Shown: positions 1 to 6,525, counted from the stretch's first letter. The stretch is 6,525 nucleotides of DNA from Acidiparvus fluvialis (GCA_041263285.1 JBFSVS010000035.1:1-6525), one strand, 5' to 3'. The notes: a model not told the origin generated them from the letters alone. A program made the numbers and translations.

Positions 1-277
1 TAATTTCTCGAATCATCGGAATTTGAGGCACCAGATCCTCCGGCATTGCATCTCGATTCGCTTTATAGGCCTCCGACAATTTATGCCTGAATGTGGGTGT
101 GGGTGTATCAAAGACGCATGCGATATATTCAGGCTGATAGGTTTTTATAATCTGAAGGAGAATTTTTGAAAACGTAAAAGCTGCCCCATTTTTGAGATTC
201 TTGTTTGCGAAATATGCCCTAAAGATAAAGGCAAAAGTATCAATTAGAAATACTTGCGAAGTTTTGGAATCTGGCAT
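1..277 (-). CDS. polA: 5'-3' exonuclease domain, probably DNA polymerase I, C-terminus beyond the left edge
   Basis: The first 92 codons are visible, starting at ATG 275-277. The translation matches the start of the PolA-type 5'-3' exonuclease (FEN-like) domain, which removes RNA primers and damaged strands during lagging-strand synthesis and excision repair. Visible marks are an early LID (D13, usually a metal ligand) followed by FRAYFA at 19-24, then a VFD (D57, expected metal ligand), TFRH at 62-65, YKANR at 71-75 and MPEDL at 78-82 followed by QIP, all in the usual order and spacing. One difference is that the segment between the RAY and VFD motifs is about six residues shorter than in E. 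coli PolA, and the usual LTNSxGxPT stretch is missing. The polymerase domain is outside the window, so a stand-alone 5'-3' exonuclease (Xni-like) cannot be excluded. The gene starts 9 nt after the SDR stop and is probably translated from the same message. I am sure of the exonuclease domain, less sure of full-length polA. Confidence 0.8.
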   Translation of the reverse strand, partial: MPDSKTSQVFLIDTFAFIFRAYFANKNLKNGAAFTFSKILLQIIKTYQPEYIACVFDTPTPTFRHKLSEAYKANRDAMPEDLVPQIPMIREI

Positions 278-283
278 AGTCAG

Positions 284-288
284 CCTTT
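284..288 (-). promoter_or_regulatory. Weak ribosome binding site of the polA-like gene, overlapping the SDR stop codon
   Basis: AAAGG lies 6 nt before the ATG at 275-277 and shares bases with the TAA stop (287-289) of the upstream SDR gene. This layout suggests translational coupling, in which ribosomes ending the SDR frame help start the next one. The coupling is inferred from spacing only. Confidence 0.45.
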
Positions 289-1135
289 AATGCTTTAAAC
301 CGTAAATTTTTTGGGCGAGAGCCTCGTACCAAGACATAGGGATTAACTTTTTTAAGATCAGAACTATGTGAGCATCGGGACCTATCAATACTCTCCGAGG
401 GGGGTGAATACTATTTATTGCCTTTGCAATCTTCTCTGCTGATCGATCAGGATCTCTGGCCCAACGCTGACTTACCTCTTTGCCAAAAGATAAATAGCGA
501 TTAAGGATGGCCTCGTATCTTGTACCTTTTACTCGCCTGGGAAGGTCTCCCCAAACTTTAGTGGCGGTATTCCTCAGTTCGGTACGCACTGCCCCGGGCT
601 CTACTAATATGACTTTGATATCAGGTGCGAGTTCCATTCTAAGGGCCTCCCCAAGGGACACAACTGCATACTTACTAGCTGAATAGGCTCCCCCAAGAGG
701 AATACTCACTCTTCCAAGCATAGACGCGATATGAACAATGCGGCCTTCGCCGGGGTGCGCATTGCGTCTTATGAGTGGTAGAAAATAATTCGTCACACGA
801 TGAAGCCCCATCACATTAGTCTCCATTTGATTTCTTAATTCCTGAGTAGTTATGTATTCAAGGGGACCTACTTGGCCATAGCCAGCATTATTAATGAGAC
901 CAACGATTCTTAAGTGCTGATACTGTTGCACAACAAGACTTACAGATTCATCAGAAAGAACATCTAAGGCTACTCTAACAATATCTTCGCCATCAGGTAG
1001 ATCGATCAGACTTTCCAATCTTCGAGCTGTTGCAATAACCCCCCATCCCTGTCTCCGCATAGCCCAGACCAAAGATCGACCAATACCGGATGAGCATCCC
1101 GTAATTACAATCCATTTAGTGGGTTGATTTTGCAT
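287..1135 (-). CDS. Short-chain dehydrogenase/reductase (classical SDR), substrate unknown
   Basis: A 282-residue cytosolic NAD(P)(H)-dependent oxidoreductase with a complete classical SDR core. It has the Rossmann glycine motif TGCSSGIG (12-19), NNAG (82-85), the structural Asn in TNVMG (N107), catalytic Ser in the IAS segment (S138), YxxxK (Y151, K155) and the PG turn after beta-6 (180-181). Basic residues after beta-2 (ATARR, R38/R39) and no Asp there suggest a preference for NADP(H). The tail beyond residue 190 is longer than in minimal 250-residue SDRs and has a hydrophobic stretch near 255-268, so it may bind a lipophilic substrate or lean on the membrane; this is inference. The ATG at 1133-1135 puts the glycine motif at the usual distance from the N-terminus, although no Shine-Dalgarno sequence precedes it. 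It starts 15 nt after the barrel gene and ends 9 nt before the polA-like gene. The substrate cannot be predicted. Confidence 0.92.
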   Translation of the reverse strand: MQNQPTKWIVITGCSSGIGRSLVWAMRRQGWGVIATARRLESLIDLPDGEDIVRVALDVLSDESVSLVVQQYQHLRIVGLINNAGYGQVGPLEYITTQELRNQMETNVMGLHRVTNYFLPLIRRNAHPGEGRIVHIASMLGRVSIPLGGAYSASKYAVVSLGEALRMELAPDIKVILVEPGAVRTELRNTATKVWGDLPRRVKGTRYEAILNRYLSFGKEVSQRWARDPDRSAEKIAKAINSIHPPRRVLIGPDAHIVLILKKLIPMSWYEALAQKIYGLKH

Positions 1136-1150
1136 GGGATTAAAAGTACA

Positions 1151-1957
1151 TCAGAAAAGTCGAACAATATTAAAAGCTAAGCCCCAATCCCCACCAGCTC
1201 TTGCACCAATCCCTTGATAGTCGCCTGGAATAACTTGATGGGCTGTTGTTCCTTGTGTATTCGTGCCTATGAGGGTAAAACGATGTCCGAAGGTTTGAAA
1301 TTGGTACCCTAAAGAAAATCCGACTCTAAGAGAGCGACGAGCAGGGATGCTCACAGGAACCTGGTAATTTCTCAAAGAGCTTGGGACAGGGTAAAACTCA
1401 ACAATTAAGCTTTGCTTATTTGAGATTTGGTATTTCATTGCCAGAGGTATATTAAATACTGAGCGACCTGTGCTTGTTTGGGTAATAAAGGTGGGAGTAA
1501 TGCCTATAGTCCAGGGTCCCGAGAAGTATTCTGTTGGTAGTTGATAGGTGACTCCAGAAATACCTTCATAAACATTAATAGTCGATATATTTTCATTTAC
1601 TTTTTCGTTAAAGTGCTCAACTCGAAGGGAGGATCGTAAGGCTTTTTCCGAATAAAGGACTCCCTGAACACTAACTACGATTGTTTTTTGATCACTAGTT
1701 CGATAAATCCCATAATTTAATTCGGGAATACCCGTAACGGAGCCCCAAAACCCAATACCAGAGTAAGCATACCCATCGAGACCGAAAAGGTTTTGGCTAT
1801 TTCCCCTCACCGACTCGGTAAACCGGTGCGTAAATATTACTCCCCAACCCTCCCTCAGGTACGAAGTCGTTGGAAGATTGAGATTTAATGGAATCTCTTG
1901 CTGTGCAAACAGGATAGGAAAAGACAAAAGGAGTAGTAGAAACTTTTTCGGACCCAT
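1151..1957 (-). CDS. Predicted outer-membrane beta-barrel protein, DUF5777-like
   Basis: About 268 residues. An N-terminal signal peptide is plain: MGPKK, then a run of Leu and a hydrophobic stretch ending FA before QQE, a likely signal peptidase I site near residue 18/19. There is no lipobox Cys. The mature part shows alternating polar and hydrophobic strands and ends in an aromatic residue after a strand-like LAFNIVRLF, the usual C-terminal signal recognised by the Bam complex. Early in the mature protein the pattern GVIFTHRF, then NLFGLDGYA, then a strand ending LNYGIYRTS resembles DUF5777 barrels (HRF...LFGLD...GxxRSS); this family call is from memory of the pattern. DUF5777 has no assigned biochemical function to my knowledge. 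ATG 1955-1957 is preferred over the adjoining in-frame GTG (1958-1960) because AAGGGGG sits 7 nt before the ATG and only 4 before the GTG. It lies 29 nt after ccsA, suggesting a link to respiration or the envelope. Confidence 0.8.
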   Translation of the reverse strand: MGPKKFLLLLLSFPILFAQQEIPLNLNLPTTSYLREGWGVIFTHRFTESVRGNSQNLFGLDGYAYSGIGFWGSVTGIPELNYGIYRTSDQKTIVVSVQGVLYSEKALRSSLRVEHFNEKVNENISTINVYEGISGVTYQLPTEYFSGPWTIGITPTFITQTSTGRSVFNIPLAMKYQISNKQSLIVEFYPVPSSLRNYQVPVSIPARRSLRVGFSLGYQFQTFGHRFTLIGTNTQGTTAHQVIPGDYQGIGARAGGDWGLAFNIVRLF

Positions 1958-1964
1958 CACCTCG

Positions 1965-1971
1965 CCCCCTT
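1965..1971 (-). promoter_or_regulatory. Ribosome binding site of the barrel gene, deciding between GTG and ATG
   Basis: AAGGGGG, part of a purine-rich run AGGGAAGGGGG (1965-1975), stands 7 nt before the ATG at 1955-1957. The alternative GTG at 1958-1960 would have only 4 nt of spacing. The site therefore favours the ATG, and it lies in the 29-nt gap after ccsA. Confidence 0.6.
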
Positions 1972-1986
1972 CCCTTTGAGTTTAGA

Positions 1987-2907
1987 TCAATACATCTCTC
2001 GATTGACACCTTTGACGTCTTTACCCTCGTCCGGCGGCAGCGGTTCTGTATAGATGTGCATACTTTGGCTTTTGGTAGGTAGGTACGACATACCAAAATA
2101 AGTAAATAAAATCAGAAACCAAGACGCAGCACTCACTTTCAGAACTGTGCGGCTTTTCAGGAAGGAGGTGTGGTGCATATGAAGTACCGCGCCGTAGATC
2201 AGCCACGAGATCAGACCCCAATTTTCTTTCGGATCCCAAGCCCAGTAGTCAGACCATGCAAATTTGGCCCATAAGCCTCCGGTGATTAAGCCTCCTAAAA
2301 GAAATAAGTAGCCAATACGAACCCAATCTCGATGTAAGACCTCAAAATTCACTTCTTGGCGTCCGATGGCACGAGCCCAAAAAGAATCTTTATCTAAGTT
2401 TATAGTTCCAGTTCGAATTAGAGCCAAGATACTCAATATAAAAGCGACCGTAACACTGGAATAGCCTGAGAAATAGATCGTGACATGCGGAAGAAACCAA
2501 CCGCTATTTAATGCCGGTGGAACAGTAACAATATCGATATCTTGTTTAAGTAAAGCAAATAGCTCAGCTGAAAGAATGATGATTAATGAAAGAAATCCTA
2601 ATAATTTTATCTTTTTGAGCCATTCGATGGATAGCGCCAATAAACCGAATAGAAAACTAAAGTAAAGAAGACTCTCGTAGAAAGTCTTAAAGGGTGGACG
2701 ACCGGCTATAATACCTCTTGAGACGAGAATATAGACATTCACACACCAACCTAACAGGAAGATAAGCCGAGCAGCCTTGTAGATCTCACTTTCATATTTC
2801 GATCGAAGGATACTGAGAGCATAGGCGATGCAGGCTACTGTGTAGGCGATCAGCATGAGCTGAAATCCTATTTCAGCTTTGGCAAAATTAAAATAAAAAC
2901 TCATCAT
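1987..2907 (-). CDS. ccsA: Cytochrome c biogenesis protein CcsA (ResC), heme-handling subunit of System II
   Basis: A 306-residue polytopic inner-membrane protein, about 8 predicted transmembrane segments (roughly 13-34, 47-65, 72-93, 99-119, 141-163, 196-216, 228-247, 256-275). The tryptophan-rich WWD heme-binding region of the HCP superfamily is intact at 211-231, with the core YWAWDPKENWG. Candidate heme-ligand histidines are H141 (PHV, before a membrane segment), H243 in the helix after the WWD region and H284 (SMHIYT) near the C-terminus, at the positions of the conserved external and membrane His of CcsBA proteins. With ResB it moves heme to the outer face of the inner membrane and joins it to CXXCH apocytochromes. 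Start: two ATGs in tandem (2905-2907 and 2902-2904); AAGGAG is 9 nt before the first, which is preferred. The start is only 4 nt after resB, so the partners are likely translationally coupled. Naming varies: some databases call this protein CcsB. Confidence 0.96.
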   Translation of the reverse strand: MMSFYFNFAKAEIGFQLMLIAYTVACIAYALSILRSKYESEIYKAARLIFLLGWCVNVYILVSRGIIAGRPPFKTFYESLLYFSFLFGLLALSIEWLKKIKLLGFLSLIIILSAELFALLKQDIDIVTVPPALNSGWFLPHVTIYFSGYSSVTVAFILSILALIRTGTINLDKDSFWARAIGRQEVNFEVLHRDWVRIGYLFLLGGLITGGLWAKFAWSDYWAWDPKENWGLISWLIYGAVLHMHHTSFLKSRTVLKVSAASWFLILFTYFGMSYLPTKSQSMHIYTEPLPPDEGKDVKGVNREMY

Positions 2908-2911
2908 ATTC

Positions 2912-4939
2912 TCAGACTCCTTGGCGTTTTTTTATAATTGGTTTCAAATAAAACATCCATATTGTTCCGATAACAATCATGGCAAATCCTAGGTAAGTTA
3001 CCCATAGGCCTGGCTCGTAAACAACCATAATCCCGCTCACGGTAGGATCTTCAGGGTTATAGTTACTTTGGTAAAACCATAATCCTTTATAGACCAAGGG
3101 GTCGTTAACCGAAATTTCTTTTTGAGCTAAAGTCTTTCCTGACGGATCAATAAGAGTAATTTTTGATCGAAAGTCTCTTGCCTCTTGATCTTTTAAACGG
3201 TAGATGAAGCCTATTTTTTTATCGAAGAAAGTTGTTGGCTTTGCTTCTCGTCCATCGAGCCATGCCGTTTCTGTCTTCCCGGTACGAGGGTCAGACAGGG
3301 AAATTTGTACAGCGGGATTACGCTCTGAAATAGGTCGAACTTGGGTGTTTGGGATGTACTTCCCATCGACTCTCGCATTCAAGAGAAGAGCCAAAGGTGT
3401 AGCAGAAAACCCATTCTTAAAAATAAAAGGGCGATCAAACAGTAGGGGACTTTCTTTGAGAATTTGTGCATTTTCTATCAAACGAATCTTCATATCTTTC
3501 TTCGAAAAGACGACAAATTGCGAAAAGGCTTCTTCGCCAGATGTTTGATATTGAAGACTGAGTCCTGGAGGCAGATTTGCGGCATTTAAACTCTTAGAAA
3601 ATTCAGGATTGCGAGAACTCAGGAGGATTTTAGCCTGCTGACCATCATTTGTAATTAATTCTAGTTCCGCCCAATTTCCCCTGAGCTCTGGAGGAACTGT
3701 TTCAATTTTTACAGGCTTACCATTAGGATCATTTTTAAAAGGAAAATCGTTGAAGAGACGAATCATTTTTAGTTTAAAAACGGGGAAATCCCATATGCTA
3801 CCTTTTTTGAATTCTTTATCAAAGGTTTTACCTGCAAATGTTAGTTGAACAAGATGGCTTTTGGGCTCACTTTTCTTGAAGCGACTGAGATCATTAACTT
3901 TAAATTCCTCACTAAAGACCAGCGCAAACCTTCCTTGGGGATCATTAAATCTTTGGGTTCTTGAATCTTGAGCGACTAGAAACCCCAAAAGTGGATTTGA
4001 GGTACCGGTTCCTAGCATGACTTGCAAAACCGGGTTTTCTGGCGCAGTAATATCGTTTATCCAAGTACTTCGATTAAGTGCATCCGGAAGTGCTTGGAGT
4101 ATTTCTAGGCGCTTCCATGTCAGCGGGAGTCTTGCCTTGAGCCCCGCTTCAGCATCATAGGATTTTGGGTTATCTTCAAACCCACCCCTACCATCAGGTT
4201 GGGTGAAAGCGTATAGGCGATACTCAGGATCATGCTTGACCACCTCGAATTGATCAAGGCGAATAAAGAACGGGAGAGAGAATGGGTTTTTCCAATCGCC
4301 AGGATCGGGCCCTTTGACTTTCCAAAAAATCGAGACTGGTTGATTTTGCTTCAGTTCGTTGAAGGCTCTGACGAAGCCGTATTTACCTAGGAGTCCACCC
4401 AATAAAATAACTGATGTAGCCAAGTGGACCAGAAGGAAACCCCCTCTTGGGAGGGTGTAGGGTCGTCGCTTCCAGGCAACGGCTAGGGTACTAGCAGATA
4501 AGAGGGCTAAGAGTGAGAGAAACCATAGGGATCGATAGAGATCGTAGGCAAAAGCATACTTAACCAACAAAAGGGCTAGGTCGCCCCACCAAACTGAGCC
4601 ATAGAGGTCTAAGTATTCAGAAAACTTCAATTCCTGAAGAATAAGTGTACCTAGAGCAGTTGCTGCGGCTATGAATACCAATTGAGAGATGGCAAAAGGA
4701 ATACTAGTGAGTAGTTTATAGGTCCAAGTAGAGGCAAATCCGATGACCAGCCCGGTAATGATAATCAAAACGGCTAAAAAGCCGGAAATCTGTTGAACAT
4801 CATTCCATTGCAGACTGTTAAATAAATGCTGAATTAAAATCCATAGGCATACCCAAATAATCAGGGCAAGATTTTGTTGAAGAATATTGTCACGAAAGAG
4901 TCTTTGATCGGCTTTAGGTGCTACTTTATCTAAGATCAA
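2912..4939 (-). CDS. resB: Cytochrome c biogenesis protein ResB (CcsB), System II synthetase subunit
   Basis: A 675-residue inner-membrane protein. Membrane segments are predicted near 22-42, 48-70, 77-100, 138-155 and 166-185, with one more at 646-668; a hydrophobic patch near 118-132 may add another. The stretch between about 186 and 644 is a large hydrophilic domain expected on the periplasmic side. ResB hallmarks are the VNDPLVYKG (611-619) and FYQSNY (622-627) strand just before the last membrane segment, and a membrane His in LLVHLATS (H172), equivalent in position to the heme-liganding membrane His of CcsBA. It works with CcsA, encoded next, to present reduced heme to apocytochrome c. 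The start is TTG (4937-4939): an in-frame stop lies 18 nt upstream of it, no ATG occurs until codon 387, and GAGG is 5 nt before the TTG. The gene is 18 nt downstream of the ispH-ubiA fusion. Unlike epsilonproteobacterial CcsBA, the halves are separate. No redox partner (CcdA, ResA) is in the window. Confidence 0.95.
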   Translation of the reverse strand: MILDKVAPKADQRLFRDNILQQNLALIIWVCLWILIQHLFNSLQWNDVQQISGFLAVLIIITGLVIGFASTWTYKLLTSIPFAISQLVFIAAATALGTLILQELKFSEYLDLYGSVWWGDLALLLVKYAFAYDLYRSLWFLSLLALLSASTLAVAWKRRPYTLPRGGFLLVHLATSVILLGGLLGKYGFVRAFNELKQNQPVSIFWKVKGPDPGDWKNPFSLPFFIRLDQFEVVKHDPEYRLYAFTQPDGRGGFEDNPKSYDAEAGLKARLPLTWKRLEILQALPDALNRSTWINDITAPENPVLQVMLGTGTSNPLLGFLVAQDSRTQRFNDPQGRFALVFSEEFKVNDLSRFKKSEPKSHLVQLTFAGKTFDKEFKKGSIWDFPVFKLKMIRLFNDFPFKNDPNGKPVKIETVPPELRGNWAELELITNDGQQAKILLSSRNPEFSKSLNAANLPPGLSLQYQTSGEEAFSQFVVFSKKDMKIRLIENAQILKESPLLFDRPFIFKNGFSATPLALLLNARVDGKYIPNTQVRPISERNPAVQISLSDPRTGKTETAWLDGREAKPTTFFDKKIGFIYRLKDQEARDFRSKITLIDPSGKTLAQKEISVNDPLVYKGLWFYQSNYNPEDPTVSGIMVVYEPGLWVTYLGFAMIVIGTIWMFYLKPIIKKRQGV
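2917..2922 (-). promoter_or_regulatory. Ribosome binding site of ccsA inside the end of resB
   Basis: AAGGAG, the best Shine-Dalgarno match in the window, lies inside the last codons of resB, 9 nt before the ccsA ATG at 2905-2907 and 12 nt before the second ATG. It supports the first ATG and strong independent initiation in addition to coupling. Confidence 0.65.
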
Positions 4940-4944
4940 ATCAA

Positions 4945-4948
4945 CCTC
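4945..4948 (-). promoter_or_regulatory. Ribosome binding site before the TTG start of resB
   Basis: GAGG ends 5 nt before the TTG at 4937-4939, in the 18-nt gap after the ispH-ubiA stop. It supports TTG as the start, since no ATG or GTG is available nearby in frame and a TAA stop precedes it. Confidence 0.5.
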
Positions 4949-4957
4949 GAATTTAGT

Positions 4958-6525
4958 TTAAATAAGAGCCAAGAGACCAAGTAAGGCGAAGCTAAATTCG
5001 GGACGAACATCAATCCGGGGTTTACCGGCTGAAAAACGATGATGATAAAACCACCAATAAAACATGGGATAGCAAAGGGCTAGGACCAAAATAATGTCCA
5101 AAAAGATCCAATTTTTCACCGACAAATAGGGGTTGACTGTTAGAGCAAGGATTATTGTGCTTAGTAGCATTACGCCGATCAACCATAGAGATTTTATTTT
5201 ACCTAGGGCGATAGGTAGTGTTTCTTTTCCTAATACTTGGTCTTTCTGCATATCCCTTAAGTCGTAAATGAACGTTCGAGAAAGAGCTAAGGTAAAAATG
5301 ATCATAAAAACAACACCATGTTGTATGCCAAGGGTGGATTGGTACTGAATACTAGGCGCGGTGACCATGAGGATTGCAATAGAGAGAGGAACAAAAAAAT
5401 CCTTACTGCCTGGTATCGATCGCAAGCTAAAGGTTCTCTTGTTGGATCCAGATATACCAATTCGATAGAAGAGACTGGCGCTGAATACAATCAGGTAACA
5501 AATAAAGTAGGAAAACCCGACTTCCCTCGCAGACACTAAAGAGATAAGAGCTGCGATCATACTGGTATTCAATATCAATCGACGATGGGCTTCCAGAAAT
5601 TTAGCTTGGGCGGGACCTTTTACTCCTAGACCTAGGGGTTCGAGGTACGGAGCAGATAGGTACATTGAGATTATAAAAAAACCTGACGAAATAGCGATAA
5701 ATAGAGAATCGGGATAATCCAAAAATTTGGAGACCCCAAAAGCCGAAAAGAAAACAGACGTACCCCAAACTAAAGGGTTAGTAAAAGCACGAGTTAATGT
5801 TTTAGTCCATCTTGAAAAATTATCAGAAGTCTCTTCGAGATAATCTACTACTTCATCGACAAGCCAAGTGGGAGTCGATGCGCCTGCAAGGACACCAACG
5901 GTTTCAGAACCCGTAAATTTTGACATGTCAATTTCCTGCGCTGTTTCGACATACTGAACAGGTTTCCCATAACGTTGGGCTAGCTCTGCAAGATGTTTTG
6001 TATTACTTGATTCTTTACCACCCACAACAATAACGTAATCAACTCTTTTGCTTAACGATTCAGCCTCGTCTTGTCTCATCCAGGTATCTTCACAGATCGT
6101 GTTCTCTACAATACAATCAGTGGCTCTATCTTCTATATAAGAAGAAATTGTATGAAAATCTTTAACCGTATAGGTGGTTTGAGCAACAATCAAACATCTA
6201 GAAAGTTCTTTTGCTGTCAACTGCTTTGCTTCCTCCATCGTAGAAATGATGATCGACCCATTTTCAGCAAAACTTCTGTGGGCAATGGACTCCGGATGGC
6301 CTTTAGAACCTAGGATGATAGTGAAGTAGCCTTTAGGGCTCCATTTCTTAATTTTATTGTGGACTTTTGCAACTTCAGGGCAAGTGGCATTGACAATATC
6401 GAGTTCCCCTTGACTTTGCCTTTCTTTAAGTCCGCGCAAAGCTTGAATCGGGATTCCATGAGCTCGGATTACAACCGTGCCAGATTGAACCTGCTCTGGT
6501 CCTGTAACCACCGAGACACCTCTAT
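4958..6525 (-). CDS. ispH: IspH (LytB) fused to a UbiA-like prenyltransferase domain, N-terminus beyond the right edge
   Basis: The frame is open through the right edge (codons upstream of the GTG at 6509-6511 read RGVS), so about 50 IspH residues including the first cluster Cys are missing, judged against E. coli. IspH reduces HMBPP to IPP and DMAPP with a [4Fe-4S] cluster. Visible IspH marks: RAHG (H at 6458-6460), NATCPEV (Cys 6380-6382), GHPE (His 6296-6298), QTTY, NTICE (Cys 6092-6094), KESSNT (SSN at 6002-6010) and GASTP (STP at 5870-5878). The domain ends near 5830. With no stop or frame change it continues into about 290 residues with roughly nine membrane helices and a UbiA-type second Asp motif, YDLRDMQKD (Asp at 5261-5263, 5252-5254, 5240-5242), followed by GKETLP. 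The first Asp-rich motif (NDxxD) is not evident. UbiA enzymes attach polyprenyl chains to aromatic or heme acceptors; the acceptor here is unknown. The IspH call is firm. The UbiA call rests on one motif plus topology. Confidence 0.93.
   Translation of the reverse strand, partial: RGVSVVTGPEQVQSGTVVIRAHGIPIQALRGLKERQSQGELDIVNATCPEVAKVHNKIKKWSPKGYFTIILGSKGHPESIAHRSFAENGSIIISTMEEAKQLTAKELSRCLIVAQTTYTVKDFHTISSYIEDRATDCIVENTICEDTWMRQDEAESLSKRVDYVIVVGGKESSNTKHLAELAQRYGKPVQYVETAQEIDMSKFTGSETVGVLAGASTPTWLVDEVVDYLEETSDNFSRWTKTLTRAFTNPLVWGTSVFFSAFGVSKFLDYPDSLFIAISSGFFIISMYLSAPYLEPLGLGVKGPAQAKFLEAHRRLILNTSMIAALISLVSAREVGFSYFICYLIVFSASLFYRIGISGSNKRTFSLRSIPGSKDFFVPLSIAILMVTAPSIQYQSTLGIQHGVVFMIIFTLALSRTFIYDLRDMQKDQVLGKETLPIALGKIKSLWLIGVMLLSTIILALTVNPYLSVKNWIFLDIILVLALCYPMFYWWFYHHRFSAGKPRIDVRPEFSFALLGLLALI

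Noticed and set aside
1958..1960. GTG as the start of the barrel gene, one codon before the ATG
   Set aside because: The AAGGGGG site is better spaced for the ATG at 1955-1957, though one residue makes little difference.
1958..1986. Possible promoter or terminator between ccsA and the barrel gene
   Set aside because: The 29-nt gap holds only a purine-rich ribosome binding region; no inverted repeat with a T-run and no room for a -35/-10 pair outside the ccsA coding end.
1797..2239. Minus-strand open frames overlapping ccsA and the barrel gene in other frames (1797-2096 and 2021-2239)
   Set aside because: They are out of frame with two well-supported genes and read as low-complexity Arg/Ser-rich or motif-free peptides.
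3204..3548. Open frame of 114 codons on the plus strand
   Set aside because: It lies wholly opposite the ResB periplasmic domain, has no recognisable motif, and is explained as a by-product of that coding sequence.
5302..5539. Overlapping small open frames on both strands within the UbiA-like region
   Set aside because: Both are shadows of the fusion gene, without a ribosome binding site or family resemblance.
5627..5637. Palindromic CCTAGG-rich stretch as a possible regulatory site or repeat
   Set aside because: It is short, lies inside coding sequence, and has no second copy or hairpin-plus-T-run context.
6509..6511. GTG as the start of the IspH-UbiA gene
   Set aside because: The frame stays open to the window edge and the upstream codons (RGVS) continue the IspH pattern; the first cluster Cys must lie beyond the edge.

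Overview
All genes in this window are on the minus strand, so transcription runs from the right edge (6525) towards position 1. Six genes lie head to tail with junctions of 18, 4, 29, 15 and 9 nt. No promoter-like gap, terminator hairpin, RNA gene, mobile element, CRISPR array or obvious repeat was seen. The first and last genes are cut by the window edges. Because the gaps are so short, the block is most simply read as part of one long operon whose promoter lies beyond the right edge. No stretch approaches 300 bases without a gene.

Order in transcription: (1) a two-domain gene joining an IspH (LytB) domain, the last enzyme of the MEP isoprenoid pathway, to a UbiA-like membrane prenyltransferase domain in one frame (N-terminus off the edge); (2) resB (also called ccsB) and (3) ccsA (also called resC), the two membrane halves of the System II cytochrome c synthetase; (4) a signal-peptide-bearing predicted outer-membrane beta-barrel that resembles the DUF5777 family; (5) a classical short-chain dehydrogenase/reductase (SDR) of unknown substrate; (6) the first 92 codons of a 5'-3' exonuclease domain, most likely DNA polymerase I (polA), running off the left edge.

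The organism is a diderm bacterium: the barrel protein has a signal peptide and ends in an aromatic residue. It uses the MEP pathway and System II cytochrome c maturation, so it respires with c-type cytochromes. Base composition looks moderately AT-rich by eye. The phylum cannot be fixed from this window. The gene set would fit several groups, such as Verrucomicrobiota or Bdellovibrionota and their relatives, and this is only a guess.

The genes suggest an envelope and respiration theme: isoprenoid precursor synthesis next to prenyl transfer (quinone or heme-type side chains), heme export and attachment to cytochromes, and an outer-membrane protein. An SDR and a DNA repair/replication gene follow at the distal end. 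The most notable item is the IspH-UbiA fusion, whose UbiA half keeps the second Asp-rich motif but seems to have lost the first.
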